Source: a bacterium (GTDB lineage Bacteria > SZUA-79 > Acidulodesulfobacterales > Acidulodesulfobacteraceae). Taken from it: DNA of 64,000 nucleotides. Below, piece by piece: positions 14,804 to 24,132 of this stretch. Below the pieces are notes generated by a model. It saw nothing but the letters and a program-made list of their open reading frames with translations. It had not been told where the DNA came from and made no database searches. Both the position numbers and the translations under genes were made by a program. The stretch covers positions 62,001 through 126,000 of the forward strand of contig JAJYPL010000001.1 of the NCBI GenBank assembly GCA_021795355.1, written 5' to 3'. How positions within the stretch are numbered: the stretch's first letter is position 1; every line of letters starts with the position of its first letter.

Positions 14804-17224
14804 TCATACAATCCAGTTTACTATTTCAAAGTCTGAATCAGGAACCGTCGTTTCGAAATAACCGCTGACCGGAAAACGCTCTATTTCGACAAGAGGATTA
14901 TCTTTATAAGTAAGGATTGCATAAAAGTCTATGGAATTGTTTGGTGTTACGCCTAAGGCAAAAGTCTTGACGGATAATTCAAGAATTTTATTATATGCGG
15001 CTTTCAAAATATTGCTTGTATTATGTTTAGCCGCGGATCTTCCATTTTTAATATAAGGCGAATTCAATAGTAAATTTAACGCGTTATTTTGATTAAATTC
15101 AACTTTTACTTCATTTTCAGAAGTATTTATAAATTTTATTATAAGCACTTTCCCTATTAATTCGGAATAGTCTTTTTCAAAGAAATCAAACCTCATAAAA
15201 AAATTATCTTCATTAAATCCGTATTGCATTTTTCTTATAAACCTATTAGTATGAGCCATTGCTTTACCGGATAAAATACTTGGAAAAAAAACCGCGCTTC
15301 CGAGCCATTCAAAATAATTATCCGCTATACCGTCTATTTCCGGATAAATATACGAAACTATATCCAGATTAGGTTTAACGGCTTTTTTTCCTTCAAGCAA
15401 AGGTATAAAGTATTCGTCTGGCGGGGTTTCGTTTAAAAATTTGTACACGTTTATAAGGTGGGTTCTATAGAGGAAATCATATTCTTCGTCTATGCCCGAC
15501 GTTCTGTCTTCGCCGTACCACCAGTTATAATCGCTTCCTTCCGCTATAAATATCTGTTCCCATGCCGCTTTAAAATCGGCGACTCTGCCGTTTTCTTTCA
15601 TAGCAGGCGCCGTTATGCCGTTTTTATCGGCATATGCTTTTTTTTCTTTCTGAAGAAGATGATCTCTTGTTTTAGAAAGAATATCCCATGCTCTGTTGTC
15701 TTCTTTATCTCCTATCCATATTCTGAAATTGTGGTTAATCCACGAACCCGGATATATCATGGGTATGTTGTATATTTTAGAATAATCGAATTCGTTTGAT
15801 TTATCCGGATCGGCATTCCATTTAATATCGAAAAACTGTTTTATTTTAATTCCCGTTTTGCCGTTTTCGAATGCGCCGGATTCCGATTCCGCATCGGTTA
15901 TTTTTAACGTTTCTTCCGTCTTTTTTATATAGTCGCTGACTGTCAGTGTTTTTATTATTTTTGAGTTTTTAGTCAGGCTTTCGTAAAGATAATTAAAAAA
16001 ATCGTAGGCGTTATTTTTATAATATTCCCATGCGTTTTCGCCGTCTAATATTATCGGTACTACGAATAATCCGTTTTTATCGTAATTTTGAAGACTTAAT
16101 GCTATATTTTTCAAGTTATTTATTAAATCTTCCGCCGCGGCTTTAGGTTGGTAATTGGAATATTTAAAACCTATTAAATCGGAAATCGTTTTATCTCTAA
16201 AAAAAATATATAAAAATTTGCCGTTTCTTTTTATTATATAAGGCCTGTATAATAATTTTCGCAGTCTTAAATCCTTAAGATTTGTTCCTATTGAATTTTC
16301 TAAGATTTCTTCATCCGTAGCTACCCAGTTTATATCGTTGTCAATAAAAAGTTTTAATGCTTTTTCGCTTACGCTTCCTTCCGACGGCCACATTCCGTTA
16401 ACCTTATATTTTAATTTGCCGCCGAAATAATCCAAGGCGCTTTTAATATGATAATCTGCATCTTCCGGATGCCTGAAAGGAGCCGGCAGTTTTATGCCGT
16501 CGTGAAAATCGGCTATATCGGTGTCGCAAAGGAGAGGCAGTATAGGATGATAATAAGGACTGGCGGAAAGCTCTATCTGTCCCTTTTTTGCAAGTTCGGT
16601 TATTAAAGGAAGTATTTTATTTAAAACCTGAGGAATTTTTTCTTTAATTAATCTGTCTTTTTCTTCTTCGGTAAATCTTTTGTCTTTATTTTTTAAAGCG
16701 GTTAAAAATTCGTCTTCGGCTATGGAAACAGGGTCAAACCACATAAGATTAAAAAGGACAATAATATCTAAATAGTCCTGGGCGTCGAACAGACCGGCTT
16801 TTTCCTCAAGCCCTCCGCCTTCCGCGGTTTTTAATCTGGTATAAAGCTGTTTAAACCTGGCGCTTTTTTCTATGAAATTGTTGCTTGAAGAACATGCAGG
16901 AAAAAATTTTTCTATAATAAAAAGTTTGTCTTCAAGCGAAAGTTCGGATATTTTTCCGTCGGATATACTTAAAAATTCTTCGTTTTTAAGCAGTGTATCG
17001 TAATTGCCGGTATAATCTTCGAGTTGTCTGAGCAATGACGGCGAATAGTTAAAAGTAGCGCGTATTTCGGGATAATTTTTTAAAAGTGCTCCCATGTAGT
17101 AATAATCTTTGGTTGCATGGAGCCTTGTCCACGGCATTAACATTTCGCCGGTAAAATTATCTTTGTAATACGGCTGATGAAAATGCCATAGAAATATTAC
17201 GTTAATAGGATTTACCGAATCCAC
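14804..17224 (-). CDS. Glycoside hydrolase family 57 enzyme (alpha-amylase/glucanotransferase type)
   Basis: Acts on alpha-glucans such as glycogen. The 806-residue protein begins with the GH57 motif FLWHFHQPYY; the catalytic nucleophile is expected as Glu in MWPSEGSVS (about residue 291) and the acid/base as Asp in ILDGENAWEYY (about 395). A DUF3536-like C-terminal half follows, with no signal peptide, so it is probably cytoplasmic. Start is a GTG sharing one base with the TAG of the chemoreceptor gene upstream, implying translational coupling. Confidence 0.85.
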   Translation of the reverse strand: MDSVNPINVIFLWHFHQPYYKDNFTGEMLMPWTRLHATKDYYYMGALLKNYPEIRATFNYSPSLLRQLEDYTGNYDTLLKNEEFLSISDGKISELSLEDKLFIIEKFFPACSSSNNFIEKSARFKQLYTRLKTAEGGGLEEKAGLFDAQDYLDIIVLFNLMWFDPVSIAEDEFLTALKNKDKRFTEEEKDRLIKEKIPQVLNKILPLITELAKKGQIELSASPYYHPILPLLCDTDIADFHDGIKLPAPFRHPEDADYHIKSALDYFGGKLKYKVNGMWPSEGSVSEKALKLFIDNDINWVATDEEILENSIGTNLKDLRLRKLLYRPYIIKRNGKFLYIFFRDKTISDLIGFKYSNYQPKAAAEDLINNLKNIALSLQNYDKNGLFVVPIILDGENAWEYYKNNAYDFFNYLYESLTKNSKIIKTLTVSDYIKKTEETLKITDAESESGAFENGKTGIKIKQFFDIKWNADPDKSNEFDYSKIYNIPMIYPGSWINHNFRIWIGDKEDNRAWDILSKTRDHLLQKEKKAYADKNGITAPAMKENGRVADFKAAWEQIFIAEGSDYNWWYGEDRTSGIDEEYDFLYRTHLINVYKFLNETPPDEYFIPLLEGKKAVKPNLDIVSYIYPEIDGIADNYFEWLGSAVFFPSILSGKAMAHTNRFIRKMQYGFNEDNFFMRFDFFEKDYSELIGKVLIIKFINTSENEVKVEFNQNNALNLLLNSPYIKNGRSAAKHNTSNILKAAYNKILELSVKTFALGVTPNNSIDFYAILTYKDNPLVEIERFPVSGYFETTVPDSDFEIVNWIV

Positions 17225-18603
17225 TATTTTTTCTGCCTGTTGTAAATATTGCCTGCTTTGACTTTATCGTTAAGGTCGCTGAGAACTTTAATTACTTGAT
17301 TTTTATAGTCTATTAATTTATCCGCGAGTTCGCCTGCTTTATCCCTGTCGTTTGCGTTTAAAGCATCTATCAGAGCTTTTCCAGTTTCGTGGACTTTCGG
17401 ATGAATCTGTCCTAATTCCATAAATTCTTTATAATCGCCGTATTTCTGCCTGCCTGCGCCGTCGTACCATTTGCCGAGCCTGCATTGATGATGGTCGGTA
17501 AGTTCGGAACTGCTTAAAGACAATTGTTTGTTGGAGAGTGCGTCAAGCACTTTTGTAATCCATAATAAGTGATCAACTTTAACGATATTTAAAAGCATGC
17601 AGTCGAATTTCCAGTCGGAAAAAGTTTTTAAAGAATTAGACTGTTCTTTTATTATCTTATCGAAAGACGAGCCGATTTCAGAGAATGTTTGCTGTATATC
17701 TTCCATATTGGAAGACAGCGTAGAAAGATTATCAGCCATTTCCGAGGCGACCTGCGATTGTTCTTCCGCCGCGGTAGCTATATATGTTACCTGTTCGCTG
17801 GTTTTTGTAGCGGCTTTATCGGCTATAGACATAACGTTGGTTACGACGTCTAAAGATTCTTGAGAATTTTTAAGGTGGGAAAGACCTTCGTTAACTTTAA
17901 TTTCGACTTCTTTAGACTGGCCTCCTATGTCCTGGGTAACCTGTTCTATCTCTTTTGCCGCCTGTGCCGATTTTTCCGCGAGGGTTCTTACTTCGTCGGC
18001 GACTACCGCAAATCCTCTTCCGTGTTCTCCTGCTCTTGCGGCTTCTATGGCGGCGTTTAACGAAAGAAGATTGGTCTGCGCCGCTATCTCTTTTACTTTA
18101 TCCGTAAGTTCGACTATTTTCTGCGTTCTCGTCACAAACTGGTTTATCGATTCTCCCATGGTTTTAACCGCTAATTCAACCTGTTCCATTCTTGAAACAA
18201 GTTCTTCTAATGCAAGCGAACCTTCTTTTGTTTTTTTAACGGTATCTGCGGCTTCTCCTGCCGCCGCCTGGGCGTTTTTAGCAATCTCTTTTGCCGTAGA
18301 AGACATTTCTTCGGTAGCAGTAGCGACGCTGGTTATTCTTTGAACCGAACTTTCTACTTCACTCCTGAAAACCGCCGCAGTTTTTTTAGTATCTATGGTG
18401 ATTTCCATAATGTCCACCTGGTCGCCGGAGAGAGCCAATATTCTGTTTCTCCACTCGTTTACTAAAGACAATGCCGGAAAAGAAGCGTCGAACAGTCTCG
18501 GGTCCGACTTTTTAACTTTTTCTAATTCGTCATCGTTGTCGGTTAAGGCGGAGTTCATTACTGTATAACAGCTTTTGTTGTTTAACTTGTTGAGTAATCC
18601 CAT
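17224..18603 (-). CDS. Soluble chemoreceptor with C-terminal CZB zinc-binding domain
   Basis: A 459-residue methyl-accepting protein without TM segments. The signalling hairpin tip is clear ([20 protein letters not shown] then [18 protein letters not shown], about 170-215) and a CZB domain occupies about 345-435, with its His/Cys zinc ligands in [19 protein letters not shown] and HPKVH. CZB receptors are known to respond to zinc or oxidants such as hypochlorous acid through the zinc-bound Cys. An AAATAATATGG start follows GAGGAAAT. It forms an overlapping unit with the GH57 gene, an unusual pairing that may link taxis or signalling to glycogen use. Confidence 0.92.
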   Translation of the reverse strand: MGLLNKLNNKSCYTVMNSALTDNDDELEKVKKSDPRLFDASFPALSLVNEWRNRILALSGDQVDIMEITIDTKKTAAVFRSEVESSVQRITSVATATEEMSSTAKEIAKNAQAAAGEAADTVKKTKEGSLALEELVSRMEQVELAVKTMGESINQFVTRTQKIVELTDKVKEIAAQTNLLSLNAAIEAARAGEHGRGFAVVADEVRTLAEKSAQAAKEIEQVTQDIGGQSKEVEIKVNEGLSHLKNSQESLDVVTNVMSIADKAATKTSEQVTYIATAAEEQSQVASEMADNLSTLSSNMEDIQQTFSEIGSSFDKIIKEQSNSLKTFSDWKFDCMLLNIVKVDHLLWITKVLDALSNKQLSLSSSELTDHHQCRLGKWYDGAGRQKYGDYKEFMELGQIHPKVHETGKALIDALNANDRDKAGELADKLIDYKNQVIKVLSDLNDKVKAGNIYNRQKK

Positions 18604-18681
18604 ATTATTTCCTCTGTTCTTTTTTATTATTTTCGTTAATTTAAATATATAATTTAAAAGTATAGCAACAGCTTATAATTG

Positions 18682-19317
18682 CTAAGAATTAAGCTGAATT
18701 AAGTTTTCTATATATCCCCTGTCCTTTGTCATGGCATCGTTTGTAAGCATAGTCTTATAAAGCGCGACCGCTTTTTTGGGTTCTTTTATTTTAGTATAAA
18801 CGGCGGCTTCTTCAAGCATAGCATATTCCTGAAGTTTTACGTCGTCTATTTTGGACATAGCGGCAAAATCCGAGATTGCGCTTTTGTAATTTTTTTCCAG
18901 CATAGAAACCGTTGCAAGATTGCTGTAAGCAAGATAAGTTAAATTGTTAGAAGCAGGTTTAGAATAATATTTGACGTATTTATTAAAATAAGACGACGAA
19001 TTTTTAAATTTCCCCATTCTCATATAATCTAAACCTGTATAAAAACAGGATATTTTAGCCGCCTTAGTTCCGCCGTATTCGCTGCGGAGTTTTTTTAGGT
19101 ATGAAACAGATTTCGTAACGGCGGACGGATTTTTTCCGTCGTACGACATATAAAGTCTTACTCCTTTCCATAAAAGTTTGGAAGCTTTTTTGTTTTGCAC
19201 ACTGTTATAATATCTTATGCCGAAAACGGCGGCTGCTATAAGAATAAGCAGTATAAGAATACCTATTAACGCAATTTTATTTTTAATAAAAAAACCTTCC
19301 AAATCGATTTTATCCAT
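18682..19317 (-). CDS. Membrane-anchored TPR-like protein (YfgM type)
   Basis: 211 residues: a short cytoplasmic N-terminus (DKIDLEGFFIKNK), one TM helix (about 15-35) and TPR-like helical hairpins across the rest (AKISCFYTGLDYMRMGKFKNSSSYFNKYV, LAYSNLATVSMLEKNYKSAISDF, MLEEAAVYTKIKEPKKAVALYKTML). The layout is that of YfgM-like ancillary proteins, which in E. coli associate with the Sec translocon and BamB. The basis is topology and repeats only, so the role is tentative. Confidence 0.7.
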   Translation of the reverse strand: MDKIDLEGFFIKNKIALIGILILLILIAAAVFGIRYYNSVQNKKASKLLWKGVRLYMSYDGKNPSAVTKSVSYLKKLRSEYGGTKAAKISCFYTGLDYMRMGKFKNSSSYFNKYVKYYSKPASNNLTYLAYSNLATVSMLEKNYKSAISDFAAMSKIDDVKLQEYAMLEEAAVYTKIKEPKKAVALYKTMLTNDAMTKDRGYIENLIQLNS

Positions 19318-19377
19318 TACTATTTCCCTTTTTTAATCATTAAAGATAACTAATATTATAAGATAACAAAATAAAAA

Positions 19378-20049
19378 TCAAGCGTTTTTTTTCAACAGAT
19401 TCACGGCATTTTCTTTAATTTTTTTAAGTTCTTTAGCGGTCAGTCCCGCCCCTAACCCGACGGCATCGTATTCTTTTTCGCCCATTATATCCGAAGGCGA
19501 ATGAGTATCGCTTGAAATTATCAGCTCCGCCCCTGTTTTTTTTGCGGCAGCGGCGACATGCCCGTTTGCGAGACAGTGTCCCTTTCTGTACGACAGTTCT
19601 AAATATATTCCGTTTTTCTTTGCCGCAAGGGCTTCTGTTTCGGTTATTAAACCGGGATGCGACAGTATGTCTATATCTGCTTTGAGCGCCGCGGCGTTAG
19701 TGCCTTTCTCGACGGGTTCGCTTAAAGTTTCCCCGTGGACTATGATAATTTTTGCTCCGGATTTTCTTGCAAGAACAGCGGCGTCTTTTATGAGAGCCGG
19801 CGGTACGTGCGTAATTTCGACGCCGGGCAGAACTTGAAATTTATTGCCGCTTTTTTTATTTCCGTAAAGAGAGTTTATCTTTCCGCATATTTTTTTCAAG
19901 CCGGATAAATTATGTTCTATATTTGAAAAATCTGCATGATCGGTTATAGCGATACCGCTAAGACCCGCATAAATCGAACGCCTTATTAATTCGGCCGGAA
20001 CAAGCTCTCCGTCCGAAAATACCGTGTGCATATGGAAATCTATAAGCAT
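19378..20049 (-). CDS. PHP-domain metal-dependent phosphoesterase
   Basis: 223 residues with PHP motifs: DFHMHTVFSDGE (I), ITDHADFSN (II), VLPGVEITHVPP (III), HGETLSEPV and DILSHPG (IV), and ELIISSDTHSP. These provide the His/Asp/Glu set for a two- or three-metal site. The fold is that of histidinol phosphatase and PolIIIAc-type PHP proteins; the substrate cannot be read. Nine bases separate it from miaB upstream, so they are likely co-transcribed. Confidence 0.8.
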   Translation of the reverse strand: MLIDFHMHTVFSDGELVPAELIRRSIYAGLSGIAITDHADFSNIEHNLSGLKKICGKINSLYGNKKSGNKFQVLPGVEITHVPPALIKDAAVLARKSGAKIIIVHGETLSEPVEKGTNAAALKADIDILSHPGLITETEALAAKKNGIYLELSYRKGHCLANGHVAAAAKKTGAELIISSDTHSPSDIMGEKEYDAVGLGAGLTAKELKKIKENAVNLLKKNA

Positions 20050-20058
20050 AGTAATATA

Positions 20059-21240
20059 TTACCTCTGTTTTTGGATTTCTTTATATTTTTGAAATACCCT
20101 TTCGAGCCTTTCTTTTTTTACTTCTAATGAAACATCGTCGTTAAATTTAAAAGCTTTAGTAAACGGTCTCGGCGAATATTTAAATGCGAAAATAGAACTG
20201 AACTCCGCTTCTTCTATTAATTTTAAAGTATCTTCAAAGTCTTCGTCCGATTCCCCGGGAAAACCCACTATTATATCGGTTGAAACAGAAATATCGGGGT
20301 TTCCGTTCTTTAATTTGCGGACAAGTCGTAAATATTCTGCTTTTGTATAACCCCTGTTCATCATTGCAAGTATTTTATCGGAGCCGGATTGAACCGGAAG
20401 ATGAATTTCTTTTGCAATTTTGCCGCTGCCGCATACAGTATCTATTAATTTATCGTTAAAATCTTTCGGATGGGAGGTTAAAAATCTGATTTTAAACGAC
20501 CCTCCTATACCCGACAGTTCATTTAATAAATAATGAAAGTCTTTTTTACCGTCGTCCGGCGATATGTAGGAATTGACGTTTTGACCTAAAAGCGTTATCT
20601 CGGCCGCGCCTTTATCTATAAGATTTTTAACGGTATTGTATATAATATTAATAGGAATAGACCTTTCTCTTCCCCTTACGTACGGTACAATGCAGTAAGA
20701 ACAAAAATTATTGCACCCTTCCGTTATTTTTACGGATGCCGTTCCGTTTTCAGGCTTTTTATCGTAAAAATATTCTTCGGTTTTACCGTCGTTTTTAAAA
20801 TATTCCGACGGCCGTTCCGTTAAGGAACGACTTTGCTCCGTTTCGTTTGAACCGGTTGCATCGTTGATTCCGGTATTGTTTTTAAGTATATCGGGAATGG
20901 AAAAAATTTCTTCCGGAGCGAAACAGTAGTCGAAATATATACTGCTGTTTTGTTCTTTCGTCAGTTTAATTTGTTTCGCGAAACATCCGGCAAGAACTAT
21001 TTTTTTATCGGCATAGTTTTTTTTAAGCCTTCCAAGTTCGGAAATTACTTTATGGTCTGCGTTATCCCTTACGCTGCATGTATTGAAAACCACTATATCG
21101 GCATCTTCGACCGAACCGGCTTTTTTAAATCCTTTTTTAACGAGTCCGTTTTCTATTAAATCCGAGTCGTGTACGTTCATTTGGCAGCCGTATGTTTTGA
21201 TGAAAAATTTATTATCTGATTTAATCTTCGACAAGGTCAT
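20059..21240 (-). CDS. miaB: tRNA-2-methylthio-N6-dimethylallyladenosine synthase (TRAM-less)
   Basis: Radical SAM methylthiotransferase that modifies A37 of tRNAs reading UNN codons. The N-terminal UPF0004 domain holds three cluster cysteines (YGCQMN, FNTCSVRD, LAGCFAKQ) and the radical SAM domain has CNNFCSYCIVPYVRGRERS. At 393 residues it ends after ERVFQKYKEIQKQR, so the usual C-terminal TRAM RNA-binding domain (about 60 residues) is missing. It starts inside the 3' end of the HU/IHF gene (20-nt overlap), pointing to coupled translation. Confidence 0.9.
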   Translation of the reverse strand: MTLSKIKSDNKFFIKTYGCQMNVHDSDLIENGLVKKGFKKAGSVEDADIVVFNTCSVRDNADHKVISELGRLKKNYADKKIVLAGCFAKQIKLTKEQNSSIYFDYCFAPEEIFSIPDILKNNTGINDATGSNETEQSRSLTERPSEYFKNDGKTEEYFYDKKPENGTASVKITEGCNNFCSYCIVPYVRGRERSIPINIIYNTVKNLIDKGAAEITLLGQNVNSYISPDDGKKDFHYLLNELSGIGGSFKIRFLTSHPKDFNDKLIDTVCGSGKIAKEIHLPVQSGSDKILAMMNRGYTKAEYLRLVRKLKNGNPDISVSTDIIVGFPGESDEDFEDTLKLIEEAEFSSIFAFKYSPRPFTKAFKFNDDVSLEVKKERLERVFQKYKEIQKQR

Positions 21241-21499
21241 TTTTATAAATTTTACTTACTTTAAACTGCGGAACTACTTTTTTGCCGACCTCTATTTTTT
21301 CTCCCGTTTTGGGATTTCTGCCGGTATAAGTGTCGTATTCTTTAACGAAAAAACTTCCAAATCCCCTGATTTCTATTCTTTTACCCTGAATTAAAGTTTC
21401 TTTAATTTCGTTAATTATAGTATCGATTATTCTGTCAGCCAATTTAATTGGTATATTGTTTTTAGAAGCAAATTTTTCCGTAAATTGAGCTTTATTCAT
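21221..21499 (-). CDS. HU/IHF-family DNA-bending protein
   Basis: 92 residues with the family layout: N-terminal dimerisation helices (NKAQFTEKFASKNNI, IIDTIINEIKETLIQGKRIEIRGFGSF) and the DNA-clasping beta arm with GRNPKTGEKIEVG, whose Asn-Pro intercalates in the minor groove. RGFGSFFVKEY is closer to IHF subunits than to HU, but HU cannot be excluded. Overlaps miaB. Confidence 0.9.
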   Translation of the reverse strand: MNKAQFTEKFASKNNIPIKLADRIIDTIINEIKETLIQGKRIEIRGFGSFFVKEYDTYTGRNPKTGEKIEVGKKVVPQFKVSKIYKNDLVED

Positions 21500-21653
21500 T
21501 TAATCTTAACCTCAAGAGATAATTTAGTTTATATTATTATTTATATTATTATATAATTTTAAATAATTTATTTTATATTTCCATTATTTCCATTATAGAT
21601 ATCTTAATTTAAATTTTACAACATTTATATATGCGGAATAGTTTTTTAGTTTA

Positions 21654-23912
21654 TCACATAAGAACGTCGGGGTCAACATCTACGACAATTTTTCTTGAAG
21701 AAAAACTTTTAAAGAGATTTGCGTCCATTTTTAAAGCCGATACCAGTTTATGCAGATTTGCCGCAGGCGGAGGCGATTTTAAAATAAGCTGATACCTGAA
21801 GTCGTTGTCTATTTTTTCTATTGGACAAGGCGAAGGCCCCAAAATGCTAATACCGCCGTTATCGCCGCCGGCGAAAAAATCTCCCGATTTTATTTTTAAA
21901 TTTATAATGTTTTCAATGCTTTTTTTTAAGTTTAAAGCGGTTTCTCTCAGAGTTTCGATATTTTTGCCGGTTAATTTCAAGGCAATTATCCTGGAATAAG
22001 GCGGATATCCGTATTCTTTGCGTATTTCAAGCTCTTTTTCGTAAAATCCTTTAATATCGTGAGCCGCAGTATGCCTTAAAAGGTAGTTATCCGGTATAAA
22101 AGTCTGAACGGCAATTTTGCCTTTGTCTGCCCCTCTGCCTGCCCTTCCTGCTACCTGCGTTAAAATTTGAAAAGCTTTTTCGGCGCTTCTAAAGTCCGGC
22201 AGATTAAGCAGGCTGTCGGCAAAAATTACTACTACGAGACCTACGTCGGGGAAATCATGTCCTTTAGCTATAATTTGCGTACCTATTAGTATGTCTATTT
22301 TTTTTTCGCGCATTTTTTTAAAAATTTCAGCGCCTGTTTTGCCTTTTTTTGCGATATCGGAATCTATTCTTTCTATTACTATTCCGTTTTTTTCGCCGTT
22401 TGAAAATAAAGATTTTACGTGTTCTTCTAATTTTTGTACGCCTATGCCGTAGGGTTCTATAGTGTCCATGCCGCATTCAGGACATAGTTTCGGAACTTTT
22501 TCTTTATGGCCGCAATAGTGGCATTCTAACATTTCCTGCGATATATCCGGATTTATTTCTGTTTTCTTTTCGTTTTTATGTTTATGGTAAACTAAAGATA
22601 TGGCGCAATTTTTACATAAAAATTGATGTCCGCAGGAAGTGCATATTAAAAACGTAGAAAATCCCCTCCTGTTTAAAAAAAGCAGAACCTGTTTTTCGGC
22701 GGCAATGTTTTCCGTTATTAATTTTACGGTTTCTTCCGATAAAATTTTATCCTTAAATTCTTTTTTAGTAAGAGTTTTAAATTCGGATTTGAGATTTATC
22801 AGCTCTATATCGGGGAGCGTTTTGCCTTTAACCCTGTTTTTTATATAAATATATTCATATTTTTTTAATACGGAGGCATTATAGTAAGACTCCAAAGATG
22901 GCGTAGCCGAACCAAGTATACATACCGAGGAAGTTTTCTTGGCTATCATAACCGCAGCGTCTCTTGCGTTATAAAGAAGACCCGACTGCTGTTTATAAGA
23001 ACCGTCGTGTTCTTCGTCTATTATTATAAGTCCCGGATTTTTCAGAGGAGAAAAAACTGCGGATCTGGCTCCCAGAATAAGTTTAATGTCACCGTTCATT
23101 ATCCTGATATGGTTTATCAGTTTTTCTTTTTTCGATATTTTGCTGTGAAATACGGCGAAGGCGTTTTGTTTTAAAAGTTTTTCAAAACGTTTTTTTATGA
23201 GGTAAATAAACTGGTTGGTTATAAAAATTTCAGGGACGGTAATTATAACCTGCTTATTTAAAGACAGCACGTAATCTATAAGATTAAAATATACTTCAGT
23301 TTTGCCGCTTGCCGTGACCCCGTGAAGCAGGAAAGTTTTATAAAAGCCGTCCGAGATAGATTCTTTTATGAGATTTACGGCGTTTTCCTGGTCTTTAGTC
23401 AGTTCGTATCCGGCTTTTGAAAGGAAACCGTTTGCGTATTGTCCTTGCAACTTTAAGTTGCCGCGATTATTTTTTTTCAGGAAATCTTCGGCCTGTTCGG
23501 AAACGCTGGCGGAACTTTGATCGAAACTTTCGGCTTCTTCAAAGTATTTATCGAGCAGGTCGAATCGTTTTACGTCTAAAGAGGGCAAAACAGTATCAAA
23601 AACCCTGGATATATTTTCGTGATAATACGAGGCTAAAAAATTAAAAATATCTTTACGCGAATCCGTAAAAAAACTTGCCCTTGAAATACGCAATACATTT
23701 TTTAATTTTATCGGTTTATTTTGCTTTAAATTTTCTTTTTCTTCGTCATCGTCTTTTTTTACGTCGTAAATAAACCCGTAAACGGTTCTGTTTTTTAATG
23801 AAACAAGCACCGCCCTGCCTGTTTCCGCTTCGCTTTCAAAATCTTCGGGTATTATATAGGTGAACTTTATATCCGTTCCGCTTTTAGGAATTACTATATC
23901 CGCCGTCGTCAT
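21654..23912 (-). CDS. priA: Primosomal protein N' (replication restart helicase PriA)
   Basis: Loads DnaB at stalled forks. The 752-residue protein has an N-terminal 3' DNA-binding domain (about 1-110), Walker A GVTASGKTE (about 199), DEEH Walker B (IIDEEHDGSYKQQ), and the two zinc-binding cysteine clusters CTSCGHQFLCKNC and CHYCGH...CPECG (about 425-490). The helicase C motifs IGTQIIAKGHDFPDVGLV and QVAGRAGRG follow. Length and domain order are normal. Confidence 0.96.
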   Translation of the reverse strand: MTTADIVIPKSGTDIKFTYIIPEDFESEAETGRAVLVSLKNRTVYGFIYDVKKDDDEEKENLKQNKPIKLKNVLRISRASFFTDSRKDIFNFLASYYHENISRVFDTVLPSLDVKRFDLLDKYFEEAESFDQSSASVSEQAEDFLKKNNRGNLKLQGQYANGFLSKAGYELTKDQENAVNLIKESISDGFYKTFLLHGVTASGKTEVYFNLIDYVLSLNKQVIITVPEIFITNQFIYLIKKRFEKLLKQNAFAVFHSKISKKEKLINHIRIMNGDIKLILGARSAVFSPLKNPGLIIIDEEHDGSYKQQSGLLYNARDAAVMIAKKTSSVCILGSATPSLESYYNASVLKKYEYIYIKNRVKGKTLPDIELINLKSEFKTLTKKEFKDKILSEETVKLITENIAAEKQVLLFLNRRGFSTFLICTSCGHQFLCKNCAISLVYHKHKNEKKTEINPDISQEMLECHYCGHKEKVPKLCPECGMDTIEPYGIGVQKLEEHVKSLFSNGEKNGIVIERIDSDIAKKGKTGAEIFKKMREKKIDILIGTQIIAKGHDFPDVGLVVVIFADSLLNLPDFRSAEKAFQILTQVAGRAGRGADKGKIAVQTFIPDNYLLRHTAAHDIKGFYEKELEIRKEYGYPPYSRIIALKLTGKNIETLRETALNLKKSIENIINLKIKSGDFFAGGDNGGISILGPSPCPIEKIDNDFRYQLILKSPPPAANLHKLVSALKMDANLFKSFSSRKIVVDVDPDVLM

Positions 23913-23940
23913 ATACGACTATTATAATATAATTTTTTTT

Positions 23941-24035
23941 AAAGGTGTCAGATTTATTTATTCTATTACTCCCGGCTGCGTTTACAGTTTATAGTCAAAA
24001 AAAGGTGTCGGATTGATAAAATCCGACACCTTTTT
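23941..24035. repeat. Copies of the GGTGTC(A/G)GATT repeat, one forming a hairpin
   Basis: An AAAGGTGTCAGATT arm at 23941 is followed at 24001-24035 by AAAGGTGTCGGATT, a 4-nt loop region and its complement ending in T6. The second unit is a strong hairpin with a T-run and probably terminates the radical SAM gene transcribed leftward through it or whatever is transcribed rightward. It belongs to the dispersed family described at 53290. Confidence 0.7.
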
Positions 24036-24132
24036 TGTTTTTCCGTCTAAAGCGCGTACGGTTTAAAACCGTCGGCGCTTAGAAGACCTATTAATTTTTA
24101 AGACTTCTATCGGCAAATTTCGTTAGAAAAAG

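Noticed and set aside
24001-24035. Strong hairpin at first considered a riboswitch or stand-alone terminator of priA
   Set aside because: It lies upstream of priA, not after it, and matches the arms of the dispersed GGTGTC repeat, so it is listed as a repeat that may also terminate.
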